Positions 34,018 through 43,576 of a stretch of 64,000 bases of DNA are shown one piece after another. The stretch's first letter is position 1. The number at the start of each line of letters is the position of its first letter. Under the pieces are notes generated by a model that was not told the origin of the DNA, searched no databases, and worked only from the letters and a program-made list of their open reading frames with translations. The position numbers and the translations under genes are program-made. This DNA is from CAUZWH01 sp965224275 (GTDB taxonomy: Bacteria > Pseudomonadota > Alphaproteobacteria > SHVV01): NCBI GenBank assembly GCA_965224275.1, contig CBDCYR010000011.1, positions 496,001 to 560,000 of the forward strand, read 5' to 3'.

Positions 34018-35881
34018 TTGCAGGCGCGAAAACATACTTACGAAGTCCAAATCGAACGCGATGGCCGTTGGGTCATGGAAGCCGTTCACGACGGAAAAAC
34101 GGCCGCGATCGCGATGGCGCGGGCCATGGCGGGGAGCGGCGATTGTGACGGGACCCGGGTTGTCGAAGACCGCGGGGCGGCGCTCAAAGAGAAGGTCATA
34201 TTTGAGCAGGAGGGGCGTCGCCACGAACCGGTCATCACGATCTCACCGATCGAGCAGGCTCCGGTGTGCAGCAAAGTGAGCGAGTTTTACCGCTTTGAAG
34301 CACGCACGACGGCTGGACGCCTGTTGCGTCACTACCTCAATCACAAAGGCGTCAGCGCCGATGCTTCACGACTATTACAATCTGCGCGAGTTGGAGCGCA
34401 TGGAGGATTTGACCAACCATGCCATCCAGCGGATCGCCAATATTCAGGCGCGCGCCACCCGCGGCAAACCGCTTGATCGGGTTGATCGGCTCTACACGGT
34501 ATTTGCGCGGCTCATCAAGCGCGCCAAACAGGCGCCGGACGTTCGTCGCTATGTCGAGACAATCAAATCCGATGGGTTCTCTGCCGCCTGGCGAACGATT
34601 GGCGAGAACGTCGCGGAAAAGCACTGCCACTTTGTACGCTGTGTGGCGCTGGCATCGGTGATGGGCGGCGCCGGCGATTGGATCACCAAGGTCCAAACAT
34701 TGATCGCATTGATCGATCCCGACGGCGACGAGGCGGCCAATCATTTACTTGATGAGGTCATCGCGGAAATCCTCGATGGGGCTGATGCGATAACCGAAAT
34801 CCTCGGATCGCAGCGCGATCTTGGCCGTGCGCTGATAACCCTCGGCCAGCTCGCAACCGGCCGCTTCAGCGCCGGCGGACGCGGGCTCCAGGGCGACGTG
34901 GTTAAACGCCTCAACAAGTTGCTGGCCGAGAAGCGCTTGCCGATGACCAAGCGCACGCTGCTGGGACGTGTCGCGAGAGGTTTGCGCGGTATTCAACCCA
35001 TCACCAAAGACGGCCCCGCGGCAGATCGCCAGATCTTCAAACAACTGGTCAAGGCGGTTTCCGGATATGGCGGATTGAAGGGTGGTCCGGTGATCAGTGA
35101 CGCGATCACGCGACGCGGCCGCATGGTTCTTGGCAAGGGGGCGCTCGATCTACCGCCCGAGGAAGCGATCGCCAAAATCGTGGCCATGCTGCCCACGCGG
35201 GCGATCCGCCTGGGCTATCTGCTCGATCTCGGTGCTAGCGAGTTTACCGAGAAATACCGCGATGCGGTGCTGCGCGCGTTAGCGCAAGTTGTTGAAGAAC
35301 TAAAAACAATCCACGATTTGGTGCCTGAGGCGCAAAGTCATCATCTGGTCGAAGCCGCGACCGAACTGCATCAACGCCTTGGCCTTGGTGCACTGCCCGA
35401 TGAAGTCAGCGATCTGATCGCCAAGCGACTTGCGAAACTGACCGAGGCCGAGCCGGGCGCCGAGGTCACCGAACTCGACCCCGAAGAACCTCCGGAAGAA
35501 GCCGACGCCCCCAGTGAGGCTCCGACCAGCGACGTCGCGACAAAACGTCTGGCCGCCGGCGAGTACTTGTTTCGCGAAGGCGATCAGGGCGATGAGGCCT
35601 ATCTCCTGGATTCCGGAAGCATCGAGATTGTGATTGAAAATGGTGTCGGTGAGGTTGTCCTGGCGACGGTCGATCGCGGCGCCATTGTCGGCGAGATGGC
35701 GTTGATCGATTTCGAACCGCGAATGGCGTCCGCCAGGGCGGTTCAAGATGCCACGCTGTTCGTGATTCCCTCGGAGGTTTTCCGCGCGCGCATGAAAGAG
35801 GTGGCGGAAATCGACCGGCTGATACCGATGCTCCTCACACGCTATGTCGAACGCCTGCGAACCCACGTCTCCTACGACTAG
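34018..35881 (+). pseudogene. cyclic nucleotide-binding domain protein with a frameshift
   Basis: Reads as one gene of about 620 aa. Frame one starts at TTG 34018 (GAGGAG at 34004-34009) and encodes MQARKHTYEVQIERDGRWVMEAVHDG to about HKGVSA; the second frame, open from 34295, continues LHDYYNLRELERMEDL. The switch lies at about 34345-34365 and looks like one extra base. A helical middle part leads to a C-terminal cNMP-binding domain (about the last 130 residues: LAAGEYLFREGDQGDEAYLLDSGSIEIV then GAIVGEMALID), where the phosphate-binding cassette lacks the usual Arg-Thr pair. It could act downstream of the cyclase at 1-2184. The second frame alone from 34295 could give a shorter product. Confidence 0.82.
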
Positions 35882-35925
35882 AGCATTCAGGATGGTCAAG
35901 TCGACGCAATCCTGAAATGCTCTAG
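35878..35925. repeat. 48-bp CTAG-bounded palindrome between convergent genes
   Basis: CTAGAGCATTCAGGAT (35878-35893) pairs with the complement of 35909-35925 with one extra base in the right arm; the loop is 15 bases. The left CTAG gives the TAG stop of the plus-strand gene (35879-35881) and the right CTAG gives the TAG stop of the minus-strand LLM gene (35922-35924). A different sequence family from CTAGTGGAT but the same arrangement. Confidence 0.85.
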
Positions 35926-36800
35926 AGGCTGGCCAAGCGTTCAACAATTGGTGCCAAGCCACCCACCAACTCGACCGGCTGGTCGCCGAACGGCATCACG
36001 ATGACCGTATCGATGCCGATTTCGGCGTAGTGCCCCATATCGTCGATAAATACGTCGACCGCATCACCGGTTGGGATCGATGCGGAGTGCAGGATGGTTT
36101 TTTCAATACTCGCATAATCGCGGTTTTCGGCGTCGCAATGGGTGCGCAGTACATCGAGTTTGTGGCGGACGCCGTCGACGCCCTCGCGCGTAAACAGGTT
36201 GCATGCGCTGCCATATTTGGCGACCAGCCGCAGCGTTTTCTTCTCGCCCGAGCCGCCGATCATGATTGGTGGATGGGGCTTGGTGACGCATTGCGGCACG
36301 TTGAGGGTTTCGCTTAGCTGGTAATGTTTGCCCTCATAAGCGCCGTTGTCGGTACTCCACATCTGCAGGCAGACCTGCAAGGTTTCCTCGAGCAATTCAA
36401 AGCGCTCCTTAAGGGGTGGGAACGGCACGCCGAGGCCATTGTGCTCGCGTTCATACCAGGCCGCGCCGACGCCGAGTTGGGCGCGTCCGCCCGACAGCAC
36501 ATCGAGTGTGGTGATGATCTTGGCCAGCAGTCCAGGATGGCGGTAGGTGACACCGGTGACCAGCAGCCCCAGCGTCATCTTGCTGGTTTTGGCGGCGAGG
36601 TAGCCCAGCGCGGTGTAGCCCTCGAGCATGTCGAGTTCGGTCGGGTCGCCAATCATCTCCATTTGGAAGTAGTGGTCCATCACCGACAATCTGGTGAGGC
36701 CGGCCGCCTCGGCGGCTTCGGCAATCGCCCCCAAGGTCGTCGGGATCGCCGGCGCACCGCCGGGCCACGTAAAATTCACGACATGAAGCCCAAGGTCCAT
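35922..36800 (-). CDS. LLM-class flavin-dependent (F420-type) oxidoreductase
   Basis: 292 aa luciferase-like TIM barrel. ATG 36800 (MDLGLHVVNFTWPGG) has GGGAGG 7 bp before it; an ATG at 36818 is less likely. SVMDHYFQM, the LGLLVTGVTYRHPGLLAKIITTLDVLSGGRAQLGVGAAWY core and PPIMIGGSGEKKTLRL match the subgroup usually annotated as F420-dependent. F420 is uncommon in alphaproteobacteria, so FMN remains possible. The TAG stop lies in a CTAG palindrome. Divergent from the hydrolase/acyl-CoA ligase pair. Confidence 0.88.
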   Translation of the reverse strand: MDLGLHVVNFTWPGGAPAIPTTLGAIAEAAEAAGLTRLSVMDHYFQMEMIGDPTELDMLEGYTALGYLAAKTSKMTLGLLVTGVTYRHPGLLAKIITTLDVLSGGRAQLGVGAAWYEREHNGLGVPFPPLKERFELLEETLQVCLQMWSTDNGAYEGKHYQLSETLNVPQCVTKPHPPIMIGGSGEKKTLRLVAKYGSACNLFTREGVDGVRHKLDVLRTHCDAENRDYASIEKTILHSASIPTGDAVDVFIDDMGHYAEIGIDTVIVMPFGDQPVELVGGLAPIVERLASL

Positions 36801-36952
36801 AATCCGCCTCCCACTCAAGAAATTTGTCGCTCACGGACGCTATCAGAAATGGCGGTGCTCTCGGGCAATTTCGTTCGTCCCGCACGTGTGCTAACGGTGG
36901 GCACAGGTTGGCCGCCAACCGCGCGCGCCGCACCGATTTCAGTGAGAGCAAC

Positions 36953-37846
36953 ATGGCCGAGCCCGAAGCGGTAAGCTTTAGCAGCGATGGCTTGAACATC
37001 GTGGGGGATCTCTATGTTCCCGAGGACGCGGCTGCGGCCTGCCCGGCGATCGTGTTGTGCCACGGTTTCGGCGGCCTGCGCGGGTTCTGGTTCCCGCATT
37101 TCGCCCGCTACTTCAATCGTTTCGGCTTCATCGTGTTGGCGTTCGACCATCGCAATACCGGCGATAGCGAGGGCGAGCCCCGGCTGCACCTCGACCCGCT
37201 CGGACAAGTCGCTGATATTCGCAATGCGGTGTCGTTTCTCGAAACGCACTCCGAGGTACGGGCCGACCGTATCGCGCTTTACGGCATCAGCTATGGCGGC
37301 GCCAACGCCGTCTACGCCACCGCGATCGACGGCCGTATCGCGACCATGATTTGCGTGGTCGGCTACGGTGATGGCGAGCGCTGGCTGCGAAGCGTGCGCC
37401 GGGAATGGGAATGGGTCGAGTTTCGGGCCCAACTCGATGCGGATCTGCGGGCGCGCGCGACCGGCGCCGCGCCTCAGCTTGCCGACACCTCCGAAATTCT
37501 CATTCGCGATCCCGAGGCGCTTGAACATGAGCACGAAGCCCGAGCCAACGATCCCGATCGCGTTACCCATGTAACATTGGCCACCGGCGACGCCATCGCT
37601 GCGTTCAAGCCGGAAACCCTGGTCGATCGAATTGCGCCGCGGCCAAGCTTTTTCATCGGCGTCGCCAACGATACCTTGGTGCCGACCGAGGAGACCGTCA
37701 GCCTGTTCGCCAAGGCCAACCAGCCCAAACGGCTGCACATGTTCCCGCCAATTGGCCATCATTCCGTCTACTACGGCGAGCACCTCGACACGTTGCTCGG
37801 AATGGCCTCGGACTGGTTCGTCGCGCATCTCGGCGCCGGCGAATGA
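36953..37846 (+). CDS. alpha/beta hydrolase (dienelactone-hydrolase/DUF1100-like)
   Basis: 297 aa from ATG 36953 (MAEPEAVSFSSDG); the longer frame to 36824 has no conserved sequence. Features: CHGFGGLRGFWFPHFARYF oxyanion region, DHRNTGDSEG, nucleophile elbow GISYGGANA, Asp in VANDTLVPTE and His in PIGHHSVYY. The last four bases overlap the acyl-CoA ligase start (ATGA), so the two are coupled and may act on the same acyl compound, for example hydrolysing an ester before CoA activation; that is inference. Confidence 0.88.
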   Translation: MAEPEAVSFSSDGLNIVGDLYVPEDAAAACPAIVLCHGFGGLRGFWFPHFARYFNRFGFIVLAFDHRNTGDSEGEPRLHLDPLGQVADIRNAVSFLETHSEVRADRIALYGISYGGANAVYATAIDGRIATMICVVGYGDGERWLRSVRREWEWVEFRAQLDADLRARATGAAPQLADTSEILIRDPEALEHEHEARANDPDRVTHVTLATGDAIAAFKPETLVDRIAPRPSFFIGVANDTLVPTEETVSLFAKANQPKRLHMFPPIGHHSVYYGEHLDTLLGMASDWFVAHLGAGE

Positions 37847-39486
37847 GGGAGATCCTGCCGCCCGCCAATACCTATCGCGAGATGTACAGCGGGTTTCGCT
37901 GGCACATCCCTGATCGCTATAACATGGCGTACGATTTATGCGATCGGGTCGCCGCCGAGACCCCGGACGCGGTGGCGCTTATCCACGAGACCGAGCAGGG
38001 CGCGATCCGCACCTATAGTTTTGCGACCTTGCGCGATAGGGCTTGTCGCGCCGCCAATAGCTTTGCTGGGCTAGGGGTGATGCGCGGTGATCGCGTCGCG
38101 CTGCTGCTGGAGCAGTCGCCGGAGGCGTTGCTGGTCCATTTGGCATGTTGGCGGGCCGGCGTCCTCAGCGTGCCGCTGTCGATTTCGGTCGATGCCGATA
38201 CCTTCGTGCAACGCATGCAGATTTGCGGCGCCAAGATCGTGGTGACCGATCGTGCGCGCCACGCGATGGTGGCCGACCTGCGCGATCAATTGCCCGATCT
38301 CCGCGAAATTATGCTGATCGACGGCGTCGACGGCGCCGACAGCGGTGCCCGCGACTTCCACGCCGACCTGGCGCGGGCCTCGCCAAGTCATGACTGCGCC
38401 GACACCGGACCCGATGACCCGGCCTTTCTGTCGTTCACATCGGGTTCGACCGGTGTGCCCAAGGGGGTGGTCCTCGGCCACGGTATGCTGATCGGTCATT
38501 TGCCGGGCTACATCTTTGCCTACGAGCATTTCGGCCAAGCCGGCGACCTCTGCTGGACACCGGCCGATTGGGCCGGCGGCGGCGGCTTATCGATGTCGCT
38601 GTTGCAATGCTTGTGGTTCGGCAAGACGGCGGTCGCGTTTCGGTCCGCGGGCGCCTTCGATCCCGAGCGCGCTTTTGCCACGATCGTCAAACACCGCGTG
38701 CGCAACCTGTTCGTCATGCCGACGATGATCAAATTGCTACGCCAGGCAGCGGTGCCCGAGGGCGTCGACCTGCGCTCGTTTATCAGCGCTGGCGAAGCGG
38801 TTGGGGCCGAACTTGCGGCCTGGAGCCGGGCCGCGCTTGGGGTTCACCTCAATGCCGTTTACGGCCAGAGCGAAGCCAACTTTCTGCTCGCGCACGTGCC
38901 GGCATTCATGGCGGAAAAACCGGGGTCGATGGGGGTTCCGGTGCCGGGCTACACGATCGGCGTGCTCGATCCGCAAGGTGACGAGCTCGGCGCCGGTGAG
39001 TCGGGCGAACTCGCGCTCAAGCGCCCGCATCCCGTGATCATGCTCGAGTACTGGAACGACGCGGCGGCGACGCGCAGCCGCTACAGCGGTGATTGGCTGC
39101 TGACCGGCGACATCGTCGCCCGCGATAGCGACGGCTATTATTGGTACAAAGGCCGGCCCGAAGACATGATCGCTACCGCGAACGGGCAAATTGGCCCGGT
39201 CGAGATCGAGGAAGTCTTCGTGCGTCATCCCGCGATCGCGGTTGCCGCCGCGATTGGCATTCCGGCCGATCACCCGGAGCAGGACATCAAGGTTTTCCTG
39301 CAGCCCAAAACGGGGGTCGTGATCGATGCCGCAATCGCGGCCGAGATCGATAATTTTTCGCGCACCGAATTGCCGCCGACCCACGTGCCGCGCGCGGTCG
39401 AATTTGTCGAATCGCTGCCACTGACTGCTACCAGCAAGGTCGCGCGTCGGGTGCTGCGCGAACGCGAAATGAGCAAAGCCCAATAA
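37843..39486 (+). CDS. acyl-CoA synthetase (AMP-forming, medium-chain type)
   Basis: 547 aa ANL superfamily enzyme. P-loop FTSGSTGVPKG (A3, about 199-209), A5 region NAVYGQSEANF, A7 LTGDIVARD, A8 YYWYKGRPEDMI and the C-terminal catalytic Lys in ATSKVARR are present. Similarity is to medium-chain/benzoate-type acyl-CoA ligases. The GQSE in A5 replaces the common YG.TE. Overlaps the hydrolase gene by 4 bp. Confidence 0.9.
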   Translation: MREILPPANTYREMYSGFRWHIPDRYNMAYDLCDRVAAETPDAVALIHETEQGAIRTYSFATLRDRACRAANSFAGLGVMRGDRVALLLEQSPEALLVHLACWRAGVLSVPLSISVDADTFVQRMQICGAKIVVTDRARHAMVADLRDQLPDLREIMLIDGVDGADSGARDFHADLARASPSHDCADTGPDDPAFLSFTSGSTGVPKGVVLGHGMLIGHLPGYIFAYEHFGQAGDLCWTPADWAGGGGLSMSLLQCLWFGKTAVAFRSAGAFDPERAFATIVKHRVRNLFVMPTMIKLLRQAAVPEGVDLRSFISAGEAVGAELAAWSRAALGVHLNAVYGQSEANFLLAHVPAFMAEKPGSMGVPVPGYTIGVLDPQGDELGAGESGELALKRPHPVIMLEYWNDAAATRSRYSGDWLLTGDIVARDSDGYYWYKGRPEDMIATANGQIGPVEIEEVFVRHPAIAVAAAIGIPADHPEQDIKVFLQPKTGVVIDAAIAAEIDNFSRTELPPTHVPRAVEFVESLPLTATSKVARRVLREREMSKAQ

Positions 39487-39561
39487 TCCAGTCAAATTGT
39501 GAGGCGCCATACAGTTGCGTCGTCGTTTCTCCTTTATCGATGAGAAAACGGCGGGTGCGAC

Positions 39562-39648
39562 ATGGCGGACAACTCAAAAACATCCTGGTGGATCGTCACG
39601 GTCTTCGGGCTTTTCGTGGCAGCGATCTTGGTCGTGGTCTTCGCTTAG
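39562..39648 (+). CDS. small single-pass membrane protein (28 aa)
   Basis: MADNSKTSWW then one hydrophobic helix (IVTVFGLFVAAILVVVF). Too short for usual gene finders. It lies 75 bp after the acyl-CoA ligase stop with a weak GGCGGG upstream. Coding is plausible from the amphipathic N-terminus and helix but is not proven. Confidence 0.4.
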   Translation: MADNSKTSWWIVTVFGLFVAAILVVVFA

Positions 39649-39759
39649 CTGACGACGATCGGTAAACGTTGCAACGGCGTGTATTCGCCGCGTGACCACA
39701 ACGAGCCTGGCTCGGAAATCGTGAGAAACGAACCGCGCGAACGCTGTGCGACTGCTCGT

Positions 39760-40224
39760 CTAGTAAAGAAGCGTGTACCCGCGACCCGCGAGGCAGCGCT
39801 GAACGACTTTCTCCTGGGCACGTTGAGCGGATACGACGCCGCCGCCGGCCCCGCTAAGGGCGCCGCCCGCGGCGCCAAATTGAGCTCCGCCGCTTGTGTT
39901 GCCAAAAGCATTACCAATGATCGCACCGCCAGCTGCTCCGGCTGCTGCCCCAAGCAGGGCGCCGGCCAGTGCGCTACCGCCGGCGTCGATCTGGGCTGCG
40001 TATTCCTTGCATTCGGCCAAGTCAGTTTGAAATTCAACGACGTCGATCCCCTTCATGTCGACGATCGGCCGGTAGTCAAGGCCACGGTTGGTTACTGTAT
40101 TTATGCCGTCCGCAGTACATGCCGTGACGGTCACTATTAACGCCGCGATCACAACCCAGTTACAGTTTTGCCAATTGGAATTTTGCCGATTGGAATTTCG
40201 GGTGCGCCTATTGCTTGATTGCAT
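39760..40224 (-). CDS. glycine-zipper lipoprotein
   Basis: 154 aa. A lipobox VTVTACTADG follows a hydrophobic stretch, giving a lipidated mature protein. The second half carries a glycine zipper (about 81-131: GSALAGALLGAAAGAAGGAIIGNAFGN), as in Slt/YMGG-type outer-membrane proteins. The N-terminal extension (RRTRNSNRQNSNWQNCNW) is encoded by two 15-bp direct repeats, so the true start may be shorter. Overlaps the upstream lipoprotein gene by 17 bp. Confidence 0.75.
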   Translation of the reverse strand: MQSSNRRTRNSNRQNSNWQNCNWVVIAALIVTVTACTADGINTVTNRGLDYRPIVDMKGIDVVEFQTDLAECKEYAAQIDAGGSALAGALLGAAAGAAGGAIIGNAFGNTSGGAQFGAAGGALSGAGGGVVSAQRAQEKVVQRCLAGRGYTLLY

Positions 40225-40630
40225 CTCGTAACTCTCGGTCGGTTAAGCCAAAGACGAAACGAAACGATTTACCATTCTGATCTGAACCATTGCCGACGCC
40301 TGATGTACAAGACGTCGCCCGCCAATCGCCATTGAAAATGCGACCGTCTGAGCATGTCATTGTCATCGTGCCTCGTTGGCCGGTACACGCCGTAAAACTG
40401 ACTTGGGTTGCGTCCGCTATACCTTCGCAAGTCGTACCCGAACTGTCCGACTGCATCTGGAATGTCCCGCCGCCCATCATCCTTGCTTCAACCCGACCGG
40501 TAAAGGTCTCAGCACCGTCGCCGTAGCGGCCAAGAGCATTGTAACTAATCGTGCAGGCAGGCAGCCCGACGAACACAACGAACATAAGAAGTGCTCGGCG
40601 AGTGATTGCAGAACAACAAGAGATCGGCAT
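40208..40630 (-). CDS. putative lipoprotein
   Basis: 140 aa from ATG 40630 (MPISCCSAITRRALLMFVVFVGLPACTIS). The signal peptide ends in a lipobox (GLPAC). The mature part contains six scattered cysteines and a repeated TFTGRVEARMMGGG / SDGRIFNGDWRAT pattern resembling small beta-domain lipoproteins; no family could be named. Likely co-transcribed with the glycine-zipper gene, which it overlaps. Confidence 0.7.
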   Translation of the reverse strand: MPISCCSAITRRALLMFVVFVGLPACTISYNALGRYGDGAETFTGRVEARMMGGGTFQMQSDSSGTTCEGIADATQVSFTACTGQRGTMTMTCSDGRIFNGDWRATSCTSGVGNGSDQNGKSFRFVFGLTDRELRDAIKQ

Positions 40631-40741
40631 TACAGATCCAGAATAACACAAATCCAATTTCTAGACGATGGCACACTTTCCAAAGATAACATTGAAGCAA
40701 AGCTTGGGTTTATCTTGTTGGCTTACCACTGATCTCAATCG

Positions 40742-42181
40742 TCACGAAATCATCGGCAAACTGAGCGGCGCGATCTCCAGTGCCGAGCGGCCGGCAAAAT
40801 CGTTGTTGGGGCAGTCTTTCTCCATCCGTTTCTGGGCCTCGGTCAACACGTCGGCGGCGCTGTCGGGGTCGAGGTTGACGGTCTTGCCGTTGTCGACCAC
40901 CTTGAGGCCGTCGACATAAACATCCTTCACGGCGCGATCGGCGGCGGAGAAAATGAGACTTCGCAGCGGATCGCGGAGCGGGCGCATATCAACTTGGTTG
41001 CCGTCGACCACGACGATGTCGGCCTTGGCCCCCGCCATCAAGCGCCCGAGATCGTCACGCTCAAGCGCGATCGCACCGCCGACGGTCGCGGCGGTGAACA
41101 CGTCGGCGATCTGGAGCGTGTTGATGTCTTCGGCCGCGATGCGCGCGAACACGGCTGCGGTGCGGATTTCCTCGAGCATATTGTGCGGGAAGGTGTCGGT
41201 TCCCAAGCTCATGTTGACGCCGGCGCGAACATAGCGCCCGAAATCCTGCATGATTTGACCGTAGCGCGAGAACGGGGTTGGGCAGTGCGCCACCGAGGTG
41301 CCGGTTTCGACAAGGAGGTCGAGATCGCGTTTGCTGTGCCATTGCACCCAGCTATGTTCGTCGATGAACAAGCCGTGCCCGAGAATCGTTTGCGGTCCTA
41401 GAAGCCCGATCGATTCGGCCCATTGAATCGGCGACATGCCGTGGCGGCGAGTTATCTCGTGAAACTCAAATACGCTCTGCGAGCAATGGGTGGTCAACGG
41501 CGTTCCCGTTTGCTGGGCATAAGCGACGGTATCGCTGAACATGCCGACTGAAACCGTGTCGATCTGACCGGCACAAAGAATCCCCTGCATCCGACCCGAC
41601 GGATCGAACGCCGCGAGACCCTCGATGATCTCGATGGCGCGATCGAAGGCACGCCGGCCGGCTTTCTCATCCCAGTTGTATTTGAGCTCGTGGTTGTTTT
41701 CGAGCTGCCAACCTGCCGTGGCGTACCACGGACCGGCATAGGTGCGAATGCCGCTCCGTTTGGCGACGTCGAGCCAGCCCTCGACCGGCGGCGAGAGATC
41801 GACAATCGTGGTGACGCCGCTCTTGAGAAGTTCGGCATAAGCGATTTCGGTGCCCGCGAGCGCGCCCGCATCGTCCAGCCGCATCGCCAGCATGCGTTCA
41901 TACAGGCCGGTCATATACATCTCCGGCACGCCTTGCTCTTCACGGATACCCTTGTATCCGGGCTCGTTTGGCGGGTGCGCGTGGGTGTTCACGAAACCCG
42001 GCAACACGACCATGTTCTTGCCGTCGATTTCACTATCAACGGGGCCGGCAAAACCCTTGCCGACGAAGTCGATGGTGTTGCCGGAAAAAACGACGTCGGC
42101 GTCCGTCAAATAACGATGTTCAAAGGCACTATCGTCCCATGCCACCACCCAGGACGCGCTGCGGATACACGTTGTCGCCAT
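40742..42181 (-). CDS. amidohydrolase-family (chlorohydrolase/deaminase-like) protein
   Basis: 479 aa from ATG 42181 (MATTCIRSASWVVAWDDS). Metal motif NTHAHPP (HxH), a second-metal His in LTTHCSQS, further His in ILGHGLF, and Asp in SLGTDTFPHN match the subtype of the TrzN/AtzB/guanine-deaminase-like amidohydrolases. The N- and C-terminal beta composite domain is present. It deaminates or hydrolyses a ring or amide substrate that cannot be named from sequence. The open frame to 42322 lacks conserved sequence. Confidence 0.88.
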   Translation of the reverse strand: MATTCIRSASWVVAWDDSAFEHRYLTDADVVFSGNTIDFVGKGFAGPVDSEIDGKNMVVLPGFVNTHAHPPNEPGYKGIREEQGVPEMYMTGLYERMLAMRLDDAGALAGTEIAYAELLKSGVTTIVDLSPPVEGWLDVAKRSGIRTYAGPWYATAGWQLENNHELKYNWDEKAGRRAFDRAIEIIEGLAAFDPSGRMQGILCAGQIDTVSVGMFSDTVAYAQQTGTPLTTHCSQSVFEFHEITRRHGMSPIQWAESIGLLGPQTILGHGLFIDEHSWVQWHSKRDLDLLVETGTSVAHCPTPFSRYGQIMQDFGRYVRAGVNMSLGTDTFPHNMLEEIRTAAVFARIAAEDINTLQIADVFTAATVGGAIALERDDLGRLMAGAKADIVVVDGNQVDMRPLRDPLRSLIFSAADRAVKDVYVDGLKVVDNGKTVNLDPDSAADVLTEAQKRMEKDCPNNDFAGRSALEIAPLSLPMIS

Positions 42182-42538
42182 CGATAGAAGCCCCCGGACT
42201 TGCCAATGATTGGGCCGGGATAGTCGCACATTGTGCCGCGCTTCCCCATGCCAATCCCGTGTGTCGACCGAAGCGCAGCGCTCGTTTACGGACGACAGCG
42301 CGTGATAGGGTCGGGCCTTCAAGACACAGCGGAGCGAGAGGGAGGCGTTTGATGCTCAAGAAAGGTGCCAACGATCTACTTGCCGAGGCCAACGCGCAGG
42401 TCGAAACGATTGATGTTGAAGAAGCGCTTGGCCTACACGGCCAACCCGATGTGGTGTTCGTTGACGTGCGCGAGCAAGTCGAGCGTGCCAATGGATTCGT
42501 GGCCGGTTCGATTCATGCGCCGCGCGGCTTTCTCGAAT

Positions 42539-43576
42539 ATAGGGTATCCACTTCGCTCTCGTGATGTCAATATGTTGGGATGGCGAACCCGGCATCCCAT
42601 CCCGAAGGCGGGGTCGACTACCCGCGCACCCTGACTGAATTCGACGCGTGGTTCGTGTCGGAGACGGCGTGTGCGGAGTTTCTTGGGCGTGTTCGCTGGC
42701 CGGAAGGTTTTCGATGCCCGTCTTGCTGCGGAACCGACGCCTGGCCGACGGCGCGGGGTCAGTTGCGATGCAACCGGTGTCAGCGTCAAACATCGGTGAC
42801 GGCGGGGACGATCTTCGAGGGCACTCGAAAGCCATTGCGCCTTTGGTTCCAGGCGATGTGGTACGTGACCAACCAGAAGCACGGGGTCAGTGCGCTCGGC
42901 CTGCAACGCATTCTTGGCCTGGGCAGTTATCAGACCGCCTGGGCTTGGCTGCACAAGTTGCGGCGCGCCATGGTGAGGCCGGGGCGTGATCTCCTGGGCG
43001 GCGCGGTCGAGGTGGACGAAACCTATGTGGGCGGCCGGGAAACCGGCGTCGTGGGGCGACAGACGAAGACCAAGTCGATCGTCGCGATTGCGGCGGAAGT
43101 CCGAGGGCGGGGCACTGGCCGGATCCGAATGAGCCGCGTCGAGGATGTGGCTGCGAGGAGCCTGATCCCGTTTGTCCAAACAACCGTGGCGCCTGGCGCG
43201 ACCGTCCGAACCGATGGCTGGTCAGCCTACAGTGGTCTGGCGAACCAAGGCTATGACCACCAGCCGAGATCCATTTCCGCCAGTGGCGACCCGGCCCACA
43301 TCGTCATGCCACGAGTGCATCGCGTGGCCGCTCTGCTTGATCGCTGGTGGCTGGGCATCCACCATGGTGCCATCGATGCCGACCATCTCGACTACTATCT
43401 CGACGAGTTCACTTTCCGATTCAATCGCCGCCGTTCGCAGGCTCGTGGCCTGCTTTTCTTCCGACTGCTCCAGCAGGCGGTGCAGCACGAGCCGGTCCCC
43501 TACAAGGGCCTAGTCGGCGGTCATCGCAGCCTCGGAAACCAAATGTAGGGGATACGAGAGCGAAGTGGATACCCAG
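42539..43576 (+). mobile_element. IS1595-family insertion sequence
   Basis: About 1.04 kb. Inverted repeats GGGTATCCACTTCGCTCTCG at 42542-42561 and as reverse complement at 43555-43574 are perfect over 20 bases. The direct repeat TTCTCGAAT at 42530-42538 and 43577-43585 is the target duplication (8-9 bp). Inserted in a rhodanese gene, in the same direction. Confidence 0.93.
42580..43548 (+). CDS. IS1595-family transposase (ISXO2-like)
   Basis: 322 aa. An N-terminal zinc ribbon (CPSC...CNRC, about 46-69) is followed by an HTH region and the ISXO2-like DDE domain: VDETYVGGRE (Asp), TVRTDGWSAYSGL (Asp) and the C-terminal HLDYYLDEFTFRFNRRRSQARG (Glu/Asn-rich end). Intact, so the element may be active. 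Confidence 0.93.
   Translation: MANPASHPEGGVDYPRTLTEFDAWFVSETACAEFLGRVRWPEGFRCPSCCGTDAWPTARGQLRCNRCQRQTSVTAGTIFEGTRKPLRLWFQAMWYVTNQKHGVSALGLQRILGLGSYQTAWAWLHKLRRAMVRPGRDLLGGAVEVDETYVGGRETGVVGRQTKTKSIVAIAAEVRGRGTGRIRMSRVEDVAARSLIPFVQTTVAPGATVRTDGWSAYSGLANQGYDHQPRSISASGDPAHIVMPRVHRVAALLDRWWLGIHHGAIDADHLDYYLDEFTFRFNRRRSQARGLLFFRLLQQAVQHEPVPYKGLVGGHRSLGNQM

Noticed and set aside
36815..37828. 337-codon minus-strand open frame
   Set aside because: Antisense of the alpha/beta hydrolase, which has an intact catalytic triad and couples to the ligase gene.
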